From Bdellovibrionales bacterium (lineage in GTDB: Bacteria > Bdellovibrionota_G > JALEGL01 > JAGRAY01), in assembly GCA_020434375.1 (NCBI GenBank), contig JAGRAY010000098.1, positions 1-6,622 on the forward strand: DNA of 6,622 bases, read 5' to 3'. The translations under genes and the position numbers were made by a program. Under the pieces are notes generated by a model. It ran no database searches, was not told the DNA's origin, and saw only the letters and a program-made list of their open reading frames with translations. Of the stretch, positions 1-6,622 are shown piece after piece. Position 1 is the first letter of the stretch. Every line of letters begins with the position of its first letter.

Positions 1-1788
1 GCTTTGAATGACTTGCTTTACCTTGATGCGACCACGGCCGAACACCTTGAATTGTTCTCAACAAAATCGAGCTTGGCATCCTCTCATCATTTGTTTGAAG
101 TGTTAGATAAAACGATGACTTCAATGGGATCTCGTCAATTGAGACGTTGGATGCAATGCCCTCTCAAAGATATTAAAAAGATTCGTGTGAGGCAAGATGC
201 CATTGAGGAATTGGTTGAAAAAGTCGATACGCGCAAAAAACTTCGAGATATTCTCAAGGGTGTTTATGACATGGAACGTCTTATCACTCGTATAGCCTCA
301 CAGCGAAGCAATGCCAGAGATTTGATTGCCCTTCGCACAAGTCTTCATCATGTTTTACAAGTTGGTAGAGAAATGAATAATTTGGATTCCCTACTTCTTT
401 CAGAGGTGAAACTGAATCTCGAAGTCGATCAAGATTTCTTGAAATTGATGGATCAAATGCTTTGCGAAGATCCACCTTTTTCCGTTCGCGAGGGCGGCAT
501 GTTTAACCCTGGTGTATCTCGTGAACTAGATGAATACCGATTGGCTAAAACAAATGGGAAACAATGGTTGTCAGCTCTAGAGGCCAAGGAAAGACAAACA
601 ACAGGCATTAGCACGCTGAAGATCCGCTATAATCGTGTGTTTGGGTATTTTTTGGAAGTGACAAAAGGCCAAATTTCTAAGGTCCCAAGTTCTTATGAAA
701 GACGCCAAACACTGACGAATGCCGAGCGCTATATCACGCCGGAGCTTAAAGAATACGAATCAAAAATTTTAAGTGCCGAAGAAAAGATTCAACAAATTGA
801 ATACGATCTTTTCGAACACTTGCGAGAGCAAGTCATGGGGAAAAGAGGGGCGATTGGGCAAATTGCTAAGGGTTTGTCCACGCTCGATGTCTTACTCAGC
901 CTAGCCGAAGTTGCAGATCAAAATGCGTATACTCGTCCGGTGGTTTCCGAAAACCAAATTCTGGATATTCAGGATGGAAGGCATCCCATTGTAGAGGCTT
1001 TTGTGCGAACTGAAGCTTTTGTGCCAAATAGCCTTAAACTCAATGCGGATACTCGTCTTGTTATTTTAACAGGCCCAAATATGGCCGGAAAATCAACCAT
1101 TATGCGACAAATGGCATTGATTATTTATATGGCACAGTTGGGTTCTTTTGTGCCCGCCACCGCAGCACATATTGGTGTTGTTGATCGGATCTTTACGCGG
1201 GTAGGGGCCAGTGATGATCTCTCTAGAGGGCGCTCGACTTTTATGGTTGAGATGAACGAAGCCGCAAATATTCTTCGTAACGCCACTAAAAACTCGTTTG
1301 TGGTTCTTGATGAGATTGGTCGAGGTACGAGCACCTACGACGGTTTGGCTATTGCTTGGGCTGTCGCAGAAGATCTTCATGATCGTATTCAATGCAAGGC
1401 TATTTTCGCAACCCATTATCATGAGCTTACAGAGCTAGCCGCAAAAAAGCCTGCCATTCATAATTTAAACGTTGCCATTAAAGAGTGGCAGGGCGAACTC
1501 ATCTTTATTCGAAAATTGGCCGAGGGTGCTGTGAGTCGCAGTTACGGCATCGAAGTTGCAAAAATGGCTGGCGTGCCGCACCAAGTAGTAGAGCGTGCTA
1601 AATCCGTCATGAAAGCGTTTGAAAATGTGGAGGCTGTGCCAGTTAATGAAGATGCGAAACAAATACCCACGCCGAAGGCTTCGCAAGAGGAATGGCTTGA
1701 AGACCTATTTAAGGTTGACTGCCATACTATGACACCTCTTGAGGCCATTAATCTCATAAGTATCTGGCAGAAGCGCTACAAAAAATGA
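1..1788 (+). CDS. mutS: DNA mismatch repair ATPase MutS, 5'-truncated by window edge
   Basis: MutS recognises base mismatches and small loops as a dimer and uses ATP to recruit MutL in post-replicative repair in the cytoplasm. The frame is open from base 1, so the gene starts upstream. The visible 595 codons begin at the linker into the core and lever domains, with the family signature LDATTAEHLELF near the start. About 250 residues (mismatch-binding and connector domains, including the Phe-x-Glu motif) are off the window, judging from the usual length of about 850. Numbering from TTG at base 4, the ATPase shows Walker A GPNMAGKST at 357-365, the signature stretch DDLSRGRSTFMVEM, Walker B VVLDE with D436/E437, and the THYHELTEL switch. 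The tail carries the usual TPLEA helix-turn-helix segment. The protein looks intact. The amidase gene follows after 12 bases. Identification is near certain; no promoter is visible. Confidence 0.97.
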   Translation, partial: ALNDLLYLDATTAEHLELFSTKSSLASSHHLFEVLDKTMTSMGSRQLRRWMQCPLKDIKKIRVRQDAIEELVEKVDTRKKLRDILKGVYDMERLITRIASQRSNARDLIALRTSLHHVLQVGREMNNLDSLLLSEVKLNLEVDQDFLKLMDQMLCEDPPFSVREGGMFNPGVSRELDEYRLAKTNGKQWLSALEAKERQTTGISTLKIRYNRVFGYFLEVTKGQISKVPSSYERRQTLTNAERYITPELKEYESKILSAEEKIQQIEYDLFEHLREQVMGKRGAIGQIAKGLSTLDVLLSLAEVADQNAYTRPVVSENQILDIQDGRHPIVEAFVRTEAFVPNSLKLNADTRLVILTGPNMAGKSTIMRQMALIIYMAQLGSFVPATAAHIGVVDRIFTRVGASDDLSRGRSTFMVEMNEAANILRNATKNSFVVLDEIGRGTSTYDGLAIAWAVAEDLHDRIQCKAIFATHYHELTELAAKKPAIHNLNVAIKEWQGELIFIRKLAEGAVSRSYGIEVAKMAGVPHQVVERAKSVMKAFENVEAVPVNEDAKQIPTPKASQEEWLEDLFKVDCHTMTPLEAINLISIWQKRYKK

Positions 1789-1800
1789 TGACTCTTTGTT

Positions 1801-3540
1801 ATGATTGGGTCATCAATGTTAAGAATTTGGCAAACGATTCGATGGATGGTTCCTCTGGTATTAATAGTAACTGTTTTTGGCTCTATCGCTATTGCGGGAA
1901 CAGAAGTCCTAGATCAAGCTAAACGGCGGTTTGCAACAGCTCAAAAGATTAAGCAAGAACTCAAACGTAGAAATGAATTTTTACGAATTATTGTAGAACT
2001 TAAGGAGTTTACAGAAGCCAACCAAAATCACTCTCGATTACAAGAAGCCATGTACCTGATTGGCACGGCTTATCAACAACTTGCCCTTGACACCAGAGAT
2101 CGAGGTGATGGGAATCGAGCCCTTCACTATTTTAAAAATGTTGAAAAATCTGAAGCGGCTTCTTCAATCAAAAACTTAGCTTTAGCTGGGATAGCGGAGG
2201 TATGCGAAAAGGTTTTCAGAGATAAGCGTTGCCACGAGGAAGCATTAAGCCAGGTTGAGGAACAGGTTACAAATAATGACTCGTTTGTACCGCTCGATCT
2301 AGAAAGCTTATCGAATGATACGGTTGAAAATAAGTCAACAACTCCAAATACTCTAACTCCAAATTCCTTTGCATTGATTCAATCGATTTCAATTGAACCC
2401 CAAATCTCTGGAATTTCAGTCAAGGTCAATATGGATCAATCTGTTACAAAATACTCGTATCGATATTTGCGATCAGAGCAAAAGAAAGATCTTCCACCAA
2501 GATTTTATATTGATATTGAACAGGCGAAAGTACATGCGGGTACGATGCTTCCGCAATTATCTGAAAACGGTTTGATTGCGAGTGTCAGATTGGCACAAAA
2601 TACCTCTGAAAAAGCCAGACTTGTTTTAGATCTTCACCGGTCTCTTCGTGAAGAAGATTTTCAAGTGAGTTTAAAAGAAAAGGCACTTTGGATTAATATT
2701 GATCAAGGTTTGTATCATGCTGATAAGGATCCTTCCGCGTTAATTCAGTGGTCTGGCGAACCGACAGATACTGACGAAGTACCCCTACGAAGCTTGATCA
2801 AAAAATCTCAGTACAAAATCGTTTTAGATCCCGGTCATGGAGGCGATGATGTTGGTGCGAAAGGTCCGCGCGGTACATTTGAAAAAGACGTTTGTCTTGA
2901 TATTGCAATCCAGCTTAGAAAGCTCTTAAAGAAAAACGCAAAATACATTGTGTACATGACGCGACAAGATGACAAAACTTTAACGTTGGCTGATCGAACA
3001 TTGTTCGCAAATAATATGGATGGTGATTTGTTCGTGTCGATTCACGCAAACGCAAGCCCAAAGAAAACAGCCAAAGGTATTTCAACATATTTCCTGCATA
3101 ACGCCGATGATCAGGAGTCTTTGCGCGTGGCCATGCGAGAAAATGGTGAACTTTTAGGTGGCCAAGGGGAACAAAATTTAAGCGAGGATCATTATCTGGA
3201 GGTCATGAAAGCGTCGATGGTCAAAAATTTTCATACCGTGCAAAGTACCGATCTTGCAAGACAAATTCAGACGTCGATGCTCAGTGAGCTGAAAAGAAAG
3301 TACCGAGGGATTACTGACTTGGGTGTGAGAAGTGCCAGATTTTATGTGTTGACAGGAACCAGAATGCCAGCGGTATTGGTGGAAACTTCTTTTATTTCAA
3401 ACTCAGATGAAGAAAAACGTCTAAAAAATCCTGCTTACCAGAATACAATTGCCAAAGCGATTCAACAAGCCATCGATCAGTATTTTAAAGCCCGTGAAAA
3501 AGTGCCGCTTCATATGAGTTATTTTCATTCAGAAAAATAG
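1801..3540 (+). CDS. Periplasmic N-acetylmuramoyl-L-alanine amidase (TPR-like/AMIN/Amidase_3)
   Basis: This zinc amidase should cut the bond between N-acetylmuramic acid and L-alanine in peptidoglycan, typically in daughter-cell separation (AmiB/AmiC family). Residues 1-33 form a signal peptide with a hydrophobic core and a plausible cut after AIA or AIAG. Residues about 34-155 are helical and TPR-like. Residues 156-190 are a Ser/Thr/Asn-rich linker. Residues 193-301 match an AMIN domain, which targets AmiC-type enzymes to the septum. The catalytic domain spans about 338-563, with zinc and catalytic residues H346 (DPGHGG), E361, H415 (SIHAN) and E528 (VETSF), all present. Residues 447-478 form an insert where AmiB/AmiC enzymes carry an autoinhibitory helix, so activation by a LytM-type partner is plausible. 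ATG 1801 is the first possible start, because an in-frame stop sits at 1789-1791. No Shine-Dalgarno is visible, and ATG 1816 is an alternative. The gene is 12 bases after mutS, probably coupled to it. Confidence 0.93.
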   Translation: MIGSSMLRIWQTIRWMVPLVLIVTVFGSIAIAGTEVLDQAKRRFATAQKIKQELKRRNEFLRIIVELKEFTEANQNHSRLQEAMYLIGTAYQQLALDTRDRGDGNRALHYFKNVEKSEAASSIKNLALAGIAEVCEKVFRDKRCHEEALSQVEEQVTNNDSFVPLDLESLSNDTVENKSTTPNTLTPNSFALIQSISIEPQISGISVKVNMDQSVTKYSYRYLRSEQKKDLPPRFYIDIEQAKVHAGTMLPQLSENGLIASVRLAQNTSEKARLVLDLHRSLREEDFQVSLKEKALWINIDQGLYHADKDPSALIQWSGEPTDTDEVPLRSLIKKSQYKIVLDPGHGGDDVGAKGPRGTFEKDVCLDIAIQLRKLLKKNAKYIVYMTRQDDKTLTLADRTLFANNMDGDLFVSIHANASPKKTAKGISTYFLHNADDQESLRVAMRENGELLGGQGEQNLSEDHYLEVMKASMVKNFHTVQSTDLARQIQTSMLSELKRKYRGITDLGVRSARFYVLTGTRMPAVLVETSFISNSDEEKRLKNPAYQNTIAKAIQQAIDQYFKAREKVPLHMSYFHSEK

Positions 3541-3549
3541 TCTTTACGT

Positions 3550-3578
3550 AAAAAGCCACTCTTTGAGAGTGGCTTTTT
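3550..3578. terminator. Bidirectional intrinsic terminator between convergent genes
   Basis: Arms 3550-3562 and 3566-3578 are perfectly complementary over 13 bp around a TTG loop. The core GCCACTCT/AGAGTGGC is GC-rich and is flanked by A5 on the left and T5 on the right, so a U-tract is produced in either direction. It lies 9 bases after the amidase stop and 23 bases beyond the stop of the convergent lipoprotein gene. It can therefore end both transcripts. Confidence 0.92.
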
Positions 3579-3601
3579 GAAAAATGAGTAAGACTAAAGC
3601 T

Positions 3602-4474
3602 CTACGGTCCACAGCTATAAAACAGCTTGTTTCGAAAAACCTTGTAGCTATTAGGAGCATTGTTGGCGAGACGTTTTCCTTCTAAGTCGTAAACAGTGTT
3701 TTCTTGAATTTTGACTTTGACTACGCGATCCCAAGCTTGGTTAGCAGCCACGCAACCTAAGGAAACAGACCACTCAGTACGGTCATAGCTGCTTGGATAC
3801 GCCGTAATAGAGCCCGACGACCCCGTATAAAACCAGGCTAAGAGTCCAATGGTGTCAAGCTCCACATTGAACCTTGGCGATTGCGCAAGCGTTTCACTAA
3901 AAGTTGCTCTCACAATCAAACAACCACATCTTAGTTCTCTATCAATCGATACCACAGTTGGTGGACCATCCTTAATGATCGATGCGTAGCCGAATGCAAT
4001 GGTATTAAAGTCAGCAGTGCTAAATGTGACGTCGGCGATATAGGCAAGATATTCTCCTGTGGTTGATTGAATACCAGGGTAGAGTGTGAGCGTATAGTTA
4101 GCAAAGGAATTTAAGTAGTTATTTGTGCTAGGGTCGACTGATAGTTTAAAGATCAGAGCATTCATAGCCGGATATGGTATGATTTGGCTTACCCGATTGG
4201 TAATATCTTTAACCGAAGCACCTCGAGCTTCCTCAAGGACATAATTAAATGGAGCTGTGTTGAAATCAACAGGTTCGTTAAAAAAAACAGTGACTTCAGA
4301 AGTGCCTGGGTTTACATAAGAACGTTCAAAGGTCGGCTGGGAGTCCACAACCTGAAAAGGATACCCAAGGAAAGGAAGCTCGTTAGTGCCAAACCCTTCT
4401 CTTCCGCATTGTGCAGTGACCAAGATGATCCCTGAAACGGTTAAAATATGTTTAATGGTTGATCGTAGTTTCAT
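3602..4474 (-). CDS. Probable lipoprotein with two Ig-like (Big_5-type) domains, unknown function
   Basis: I do not recognise a named family for the whole 290-residue protein. The N-terminus (basic KLRSTIK, then a hydrophobic stretch to about residue 20) is an export signal. It ends at VTAQC, so C23 could be lipidated, although Gln at -1 makes this a loose lipobox. Residues about 46-154 look like a bacterial Ig-like Big_5 (SbsA-type) domain: a Pro-rich entry, VTVFFNEPVDFNT, an FANYTLTLYPGI strand, and a closing DVTFSTAD. Residues about 171-280 repeat this pattern more weakly, beginning PPTVVSID and including IVRATFSETL and a late YDLEGKRLAN turn. C183, C185, C241 and C288 all lie in the second domain and could form disulfides after export. 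ATG 4474 has a clear AAGGAG site 7 bases upstream and its own promoter. It appears monocistronic. Role unknown; adhesion or envelope structure would be a guess. Confidence 0.85.
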   Translation of the reverse strand: MKLRSTIKHILTVSGIILVTAQCGREGFGTNELPFLGYPFQVVDSQPTFERSYVNPGTSEVTVFFNEPVDFNTAPFNYVLEEARGASVKDITNRVSQIIPYPAMNALIFKLSVDPSTNNYLNSFANYTLTLYPGIQSTTGEYLAYIADVTFSTADFNTIAFGYASIIKDGPPTVVSIDRELRCGCLIVRATFSETLAQSPRFNVELDTIGLLAWFYTGSSGSITAYPSSYDRTEWSVSLGCVAANQAWDRVVKVKIQENTVYDLEGKRLANNAPNSYKVFRNKLFYSCGP

Positions 4475-4481
4475 TATTTTA

Positions 4482-4487
4482 CTCCTT
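4482..4487 (-). promoter_or_regulatory. Shine-Dalgarno of the lipoprotein gene
   Basis: AAGGAG on the - strand lies 7 bases upstream of ATG 4474 and fixes that start. It is the only strong ribosome binding site I can see in the window. Confidence 0.85.
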
Positions 4488-4500
4488 AAAACTTCAACGT

Positions 4501-4529
4501 CTTATACAATACTCAAACAAAGCAAGCAA
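4501..4529 (-). promoter_or_regulatory. Predicted sigma70-type promoter of the lipoprotein gene
   Basis: On the - strand, TTGCTT at 4529-4524 (-35) and TATAAG at 4506-4501 (-10) are separated by exactly 17 bases, and the spacer is AT-rich. Transcription would begin near 4494, a few bases before the Shine-Dalgarno, giving a 5' leader of roughly 20 bases. No transcript data are available. The call rests on box match, spacing and position. Confidence 0.65.
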
Positions 4530-4536
4530 TATGCCA

Positions 4537-4560
4537 AATGACATATGCGCATAAGTTATT
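4537..4560. promoter_or_regulatory. Imperfect 24-bp palindrome, candidate operator or activator site
   Basis: Half-sites AATGACATATGC and GCATAAGTTATT pair at 10 of 12 positions, with a perfect TATGCGCATA core at 4544-4553. The site begins 7 bases upstream of the predicted -35 box and is centred near -54 from the predicted start. That position suits a dimeric transcription factor. It does not match the CRP or FNR consensus, and no regulator can be named. Confidence 0.4.
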
Positions 4561-4629
4561 AGAAATAAAGAACTATTTATTATCGCATCGCATCTTTTTG
4601 AAGGTTTTGGTGGGTTTGATTTAGGCTTG

Positions 4630-4654
4630 CTGCCCCCGACCTGTCCCAGTTTTC
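4630..4654. repeat. Possible REP/RAYT-like oligonucleotide, single copy in window
   Basis: The + strand reads CTGCCCCCGACCTGTCCCAG followed by TTTTC. Its GC content contrasts with the surrounding DNA. It recalls the CCTGTCCC-type oligonucleotides that I associate with REP-associated tyrosine transposases (RAYTs) in several Gram-negative phyla. Only one copy is present here, no transposase is nearby, and no strong hairpin forms within it. This is a resemblance from memory and not a firm call. Confidence 0.25.
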
Positions 4655-4681
4655 TTGTTGTATGGTGGACGTTTGAGTCGA

Positions 4682-5761
4682 TTATTCTGTGGTTTCCGGC
4701 TTTTCGATATTGTTGTTTTGTTGATTGCGGAGTTCAGCTAGATCTATTTTTCCTAAGTAGGGGCATCTAAGAATGTCTTGTAGCATCTCAGGATTAAAAA
4801 CACGGCTTTCGTTTTTCTCTGATGTTTTTAAAGTACGTCTTATCGGATGAAAAAGAAAGCCATAGAAAAAAACCCCCAAAATTAGAGACCATGGAAGGTG
4901 TCCGAAGTTGTGCTGCTCTGTTGTTGAAAAGTCTTTAAGCATCGCAATCTGAAAATGTTCAGGGTCGGGTATTGCTTTCTGATCATGGTGCTGTGCGAGA
5001 ACTGTGCTAAGCTTTGTAAGACGGCTCACTGCCTCGTCGATAGATGTTTGTGTTGCTAATATGTCTTGTTGGATAGTTTCTTGTCTGTCATACGAAACGC
5101 CCAAGTTTTTAAACTCTAACTTGGTCATCCGAAGATCCATTTCAAGGTCTTCAATTTTTTTGGCTAACTTCTGAGATTTTTCTAAAAACTGACTTCGAAT
5201 GGGCTCGGTTTGCATGGGTAACGCTTCTTCAATCATCAATTTTTGCTTGATAGTATTGTTTAACTCTTGAGATAAATTCCCTATGCGTTTTGTTAAAACT
5301 TCATAAGTATGCTTTTGTGATGAATCTGAGGGCGCAAGCCCAAGTAAATCTTTTTCTAGGTTTGCTAGTTTTTCATTTTGCCTTGTCATATCAATGTTTA
5401 GTTGCTCTATGCGACCTTCCAAAGCTTCTGGAGTGACCCATCCTAGATAGTCTATAAATCGTTCTAGTTTATTGCGTACAACATGGGTTAGCGATCGCTT
5501 TGAGACAACGATATCGCAGGTGACTTCGAGAGGAAGAAAGGTATCTTCGCACTTCAACTTAGATAAGGCACGGGCAACCGAAGGTTGTTTACCAAGGCCT
5601 TGAATCCACGATCTTTCTATACTTTCCGACAGGCTGTTTACGTTAGATGTGTCTCCCTTCAAAATCAATCGTATTTTAATGTAGTAAGACGTCGGAACCA
5701 CAATCATTAATAAAATGACCAATATTTCGCAAAGAAGAAACTGAAACAGAGACCTAACCAT
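4682..5761 (-). CDS. Wzz/GumC-like membrane protein with periplasmic coiled coil (putative polysaccharide co-polymerase)
   Basis: With ATG 5761 the protein has 359 residues. It has one hydrophobic helix at about 8-27, a long periplasmic region rich in charged and Leu heptad-like helices at about 112-259, and a second hydrophobic helix at about 289-306 (LPWSLILGVFFYGFLF). A basic cytoplasmic tail then contains CPYLGKIDL near 333-341. Two helices flanking a coiled coil, with a short tail resembling the LPVLGVIP-type segment of Wzz/GumC proteins, is the layout of polysaccharide co-polymerases, which control O-antigen or capsule chain length. No kinase Walker motifs are present. C71 and C82 could pair in the periplasm. 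Upstream in-frame starts exist at ATG 5785 and TTG 5794, none with a good Shine-Dalgarno. I prefer ATG 5761 because it overlaps the lnt stop by 8 bases, which suits coupling. The family call is architectural; it could be another coiled-coil envelope protein. Confidence 0.7.
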   Translation of the reverse strand: MVRSLFQFLLCEILVILLMIVVPTSYYIKIRLILKGDTSNVNSLSESIERSWIQGLGKQPSVARALSKLKCEDTFLPLEVTCDIVVSKRSLTHVVRNKLERFIDYLGWVTPEALEGRIEQLNIDMTRQNEKLANLEKDLLGLAPSDSSQKHTYEVLTKRIGNLSQELNNTIKQKLMIEEALPMQTEPIRSQFLEKSQKLAKKIEDLEMDLRMTKLEFKNLGVSYDRQETIQQDILATQTSIDEAVSRLTKLSTVLAQHHDQKAIPDPEHFQIAMLKDFSTTEQHNFGHLPWSLILGVFFYGFLFHPIRRTLKTSEKNESRVFNPEMLQDILRCPYLGKIDLAELRNQQNNNIEKPETTE

Positions 5762-6622
5762 GCTGCCGATTTTTAAAAATGCCATAAATGACAATCACTA
5801 ACATCAAAAAAGGAACAAGCCAGGGAAAATGTACGTAAAATGTTTTTTCCTGAGAAGGATATATCTTTGCGATAACCGTGGTCGATTTAAATAATCTGGT
5901 AGCATCAAAAATTTGCCCTGAAGGCGTAATCCAATAGGTAATGCCTGTATTCGCTGCTCGAAGAAATGAGCGACGAGTTTCGATGGCTCTGAAACGCCCA
6001 ATATGAGCATGTTGAAAAGGCCCAGAGGTGACATCGAACCATGCATCGTTTGTGATATTGACAAAAAATTCTGCACCATTGTTGACCATGTCGATTGAAA
6101 GCTCTGGAAACAAAACTTCGTAGCAAATAATGACCGAAAAATGAAATTTGTCATGATGAAACACAAACGTCTTGTCTCCTCTTGAAAAATTTCCGGCCAT
6201 GGCAGGAACTATTCCTTTAATCCACTTTTCAAAAGGTACGTACTCTCCAAAAGGCACAAGTCTTTTTTTGTCGTAGGCGCCAAGATGCTCACCATTTGGT
6301 GCAGAAAAAAATGCGGAATTATAGTAGTTTCGTTTGCGACCCTGTGTAGCATAAGTGGCTGCCCCATAGATTAAATAGGACTGGCCTTTTAAGAAATCAA
6401 CAGGAAACGATGTTTGCAAACTTCGTCTGGGTGTCAAGTAAGGAATGGCAGCTTCCGGCCAAATGACCAAATCAATATTCTTGTTAAGCATGGATTCTGA
6501 TGAAAGCAGTGCATAGGTCTCTAAAATATTTTTTCTAGCCTGCCTTTCCCATTTTTGATCCTGAGAAATATTGCCCTGTATTAAACTGGCGCGAATAGGC
6601 TCAATATTTCGCACTGTGTCTT
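5754..6622 (-). CDS. lnt: Apolipoprotein N-acyltransferase, C-terminal nitrilase domain (5'-truncated by window edge)
   Basis: Lnt adds the third acyl chain to the N-terminal Cys of apolipoproteins at the periplasmic face of the inner membrane. Numbering from GTG 6614, the carbon-nitrogen hydrolase fold shows the full triad: E54 in IWPEAAIP, K116 in YDKKRLVPFGEYVP, and C164 in ICYEVLFPE. The accessory residues E124, Y165 and E166 match E. coli E343, Y388 and E389. The Lnt hallmarks NITNDAWF and RAANTGIT follow, and a C-terminal membrane helix lies at about 264-280. One change is Asp after NDAWF, where Gly is usual. The frame stays open upstream of 6614 to the window edge. Since Lnt normally has about 500 residues with a multi-helix N-terminal membrane domain, the gene almost certainly continues outside and GTG 6614 is internal. 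The Wzz-like gene overlaps its end, so they are probably one transcript. Confidence 0.93.
   Translation of the reverse strand, partial: DTVRNIEPIRASLIQGNISQDQKWERQARKNILETYALLSSESMLNKNIDLVIWPEAAIPYLTPRRSLQTSFPVDFLKGQSYLIYGAATYATQGRKRNYYNSAFFSAPNGEHLGAYDKKRLVPFGEYVPFEKWIKGIVPAMAGNFSRGDKTFVFHHDKFHFSVIICYEVLFPELSIDMVNNGAEFFVNITNDAWFDVTSGPFQHAHIGRFRAIETRRSFLRAANTGITYWITPSGQIFDATRLFKSTTVIAKIYPSQEKTFYVHFPWLVPFLMLVIVIYGIFKNRQHG

Larger units (their letters stand above)
4475..4681. other. Intergenic region between the Wzz-like and lipoprotein genes
   Basis: This stretch of about 200 bases holds the promoter, ribosome site and palindrome of the lipoprotein gene at its left end, and a GC-rich oligonucleotide at 4630-4654 in otherwise AT-rich DNA. 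I see no coding frame, RNA gene or convincing intrinsic terminator for the gene ending at 4682. The only inverted repeat at a suitable place, AATAAA/TTTATT near 4565-4582, is too AT-rich and weak to call. Confidence 0.6.

Noticed and set aside
1093..1422. An open frame of about 109 codons on the - strand inside mutS
   Set aside because: It is antisense to the conserved Walker A to Walker B region and resembles no protein I know; it is explained by the coding bias of mutS.
1788..1922. A 44-codon frame starting at ATG 1788, overlapping the mutS stop
   Set aside because: It lies in another frame over the amidase signal peptide, has no ribosome site, and reads as a compositionally random peptide.
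4184..4435. An 83-codon + strand frame opposite the lipoprotein gene
   Set aside because: It is antisense to the signal peptide and first Ig-like domain, with no ribosome site and no recognisable features.
4565..4582. AATAAA/TTTATT inverted repeat as a terminator for the Wzz-like gene
   Set aside because: The six-pair stem is entirely A-T with no GC core, so it would be too weak for intrinsic termination.
4582..4593. Short tandem GCATC repeat (TCGCATCGCATC)
   Set aside because: Two copies of a 5-base unit are within chance expectation, and there is no nearby array.
5804..6166. A 120-codon - strand frame inside lnt in a different frame
   Set aside because: It overlaps the catalytic Cys region of Lnt, which is clearly the coding frame here.
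1..6622. Search for CRISPR arrays, tRNA or rRNA genes, phage or toxin-antitoxin genes
   Set aside because: No regularly spaced repeats, cloverleaf structures, conserved rRNA stretches or such protein families were seen by eye; nearly all DNA is taken by the five genes.

Overview
The window reads as ordinary chromosomal DNA of a Gram-negative bacterium with moderate to low GC (roughly 40% by eye). A Gram-negative host is indicated by an apolipoprotein N-acyltransferase domain, a probable lipoprotein and a periplasmic amidase carrying an AMIN domain. The amidase layout (signal peptide, TPR-like helical region, AMIN, Amidase_3) is one I associate with deltaproteobacterial and Bdellovibrionota-type genomes. 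That taxonomic placement is an inference from architecture, not a proven assignment.

Left half, + strand: the window opens inside mutS, with the N-terminal mismatch-recognition part lying upstream. Twelve bases after its stop comes a 579-residue N-acetylmuramoyl-L-alanine amidase. The short gap and the lack of a visible ribosome binding site suggest the two genes share a transcript and are translationally coupled. The unit closes at a perfect 13-bp hairpin that also serves the convergent gene on the other strand.

Right half, - strand: reading from the right edge, the order is the C-terminal nitrilase domain of Lnt (N-terminal membrane part outside the window), then an overlapping gene for a two-helix membrane protein with a long periplasmic coiled coil (Wzz/GumC-like polysaccharide co-polymerase architecture). 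A roughly 200-base intergenic region follows. It contains a good sigma70-type promoter, an imperfect palindrome just upstream of that promoter, and a GC-rich oligonucleotide resembling sequences I associate with REP/RAYT elements. Last comes a monocistronic gene for an unrecognised 290-residue probable lipoprotein with two Ig-like (Big_5-type) domains.

Functional picture: apart from mutS, every gene concerns the cell envelope (peptidoglycan cleavage, lipoprotein maturation, possible polysaccharide chain-length control, a surface or periplasmic lipoprotein). No CRISPR array, tRNA, rRNA, intact transposon or phage gene is visible. I found no convincing evidence of an undescribed multi-gene system. 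The least explained items are the Big_5-type lipoprotein with its promoter and palindrome, and the divergent Wzz-like protein in the lnt unit.
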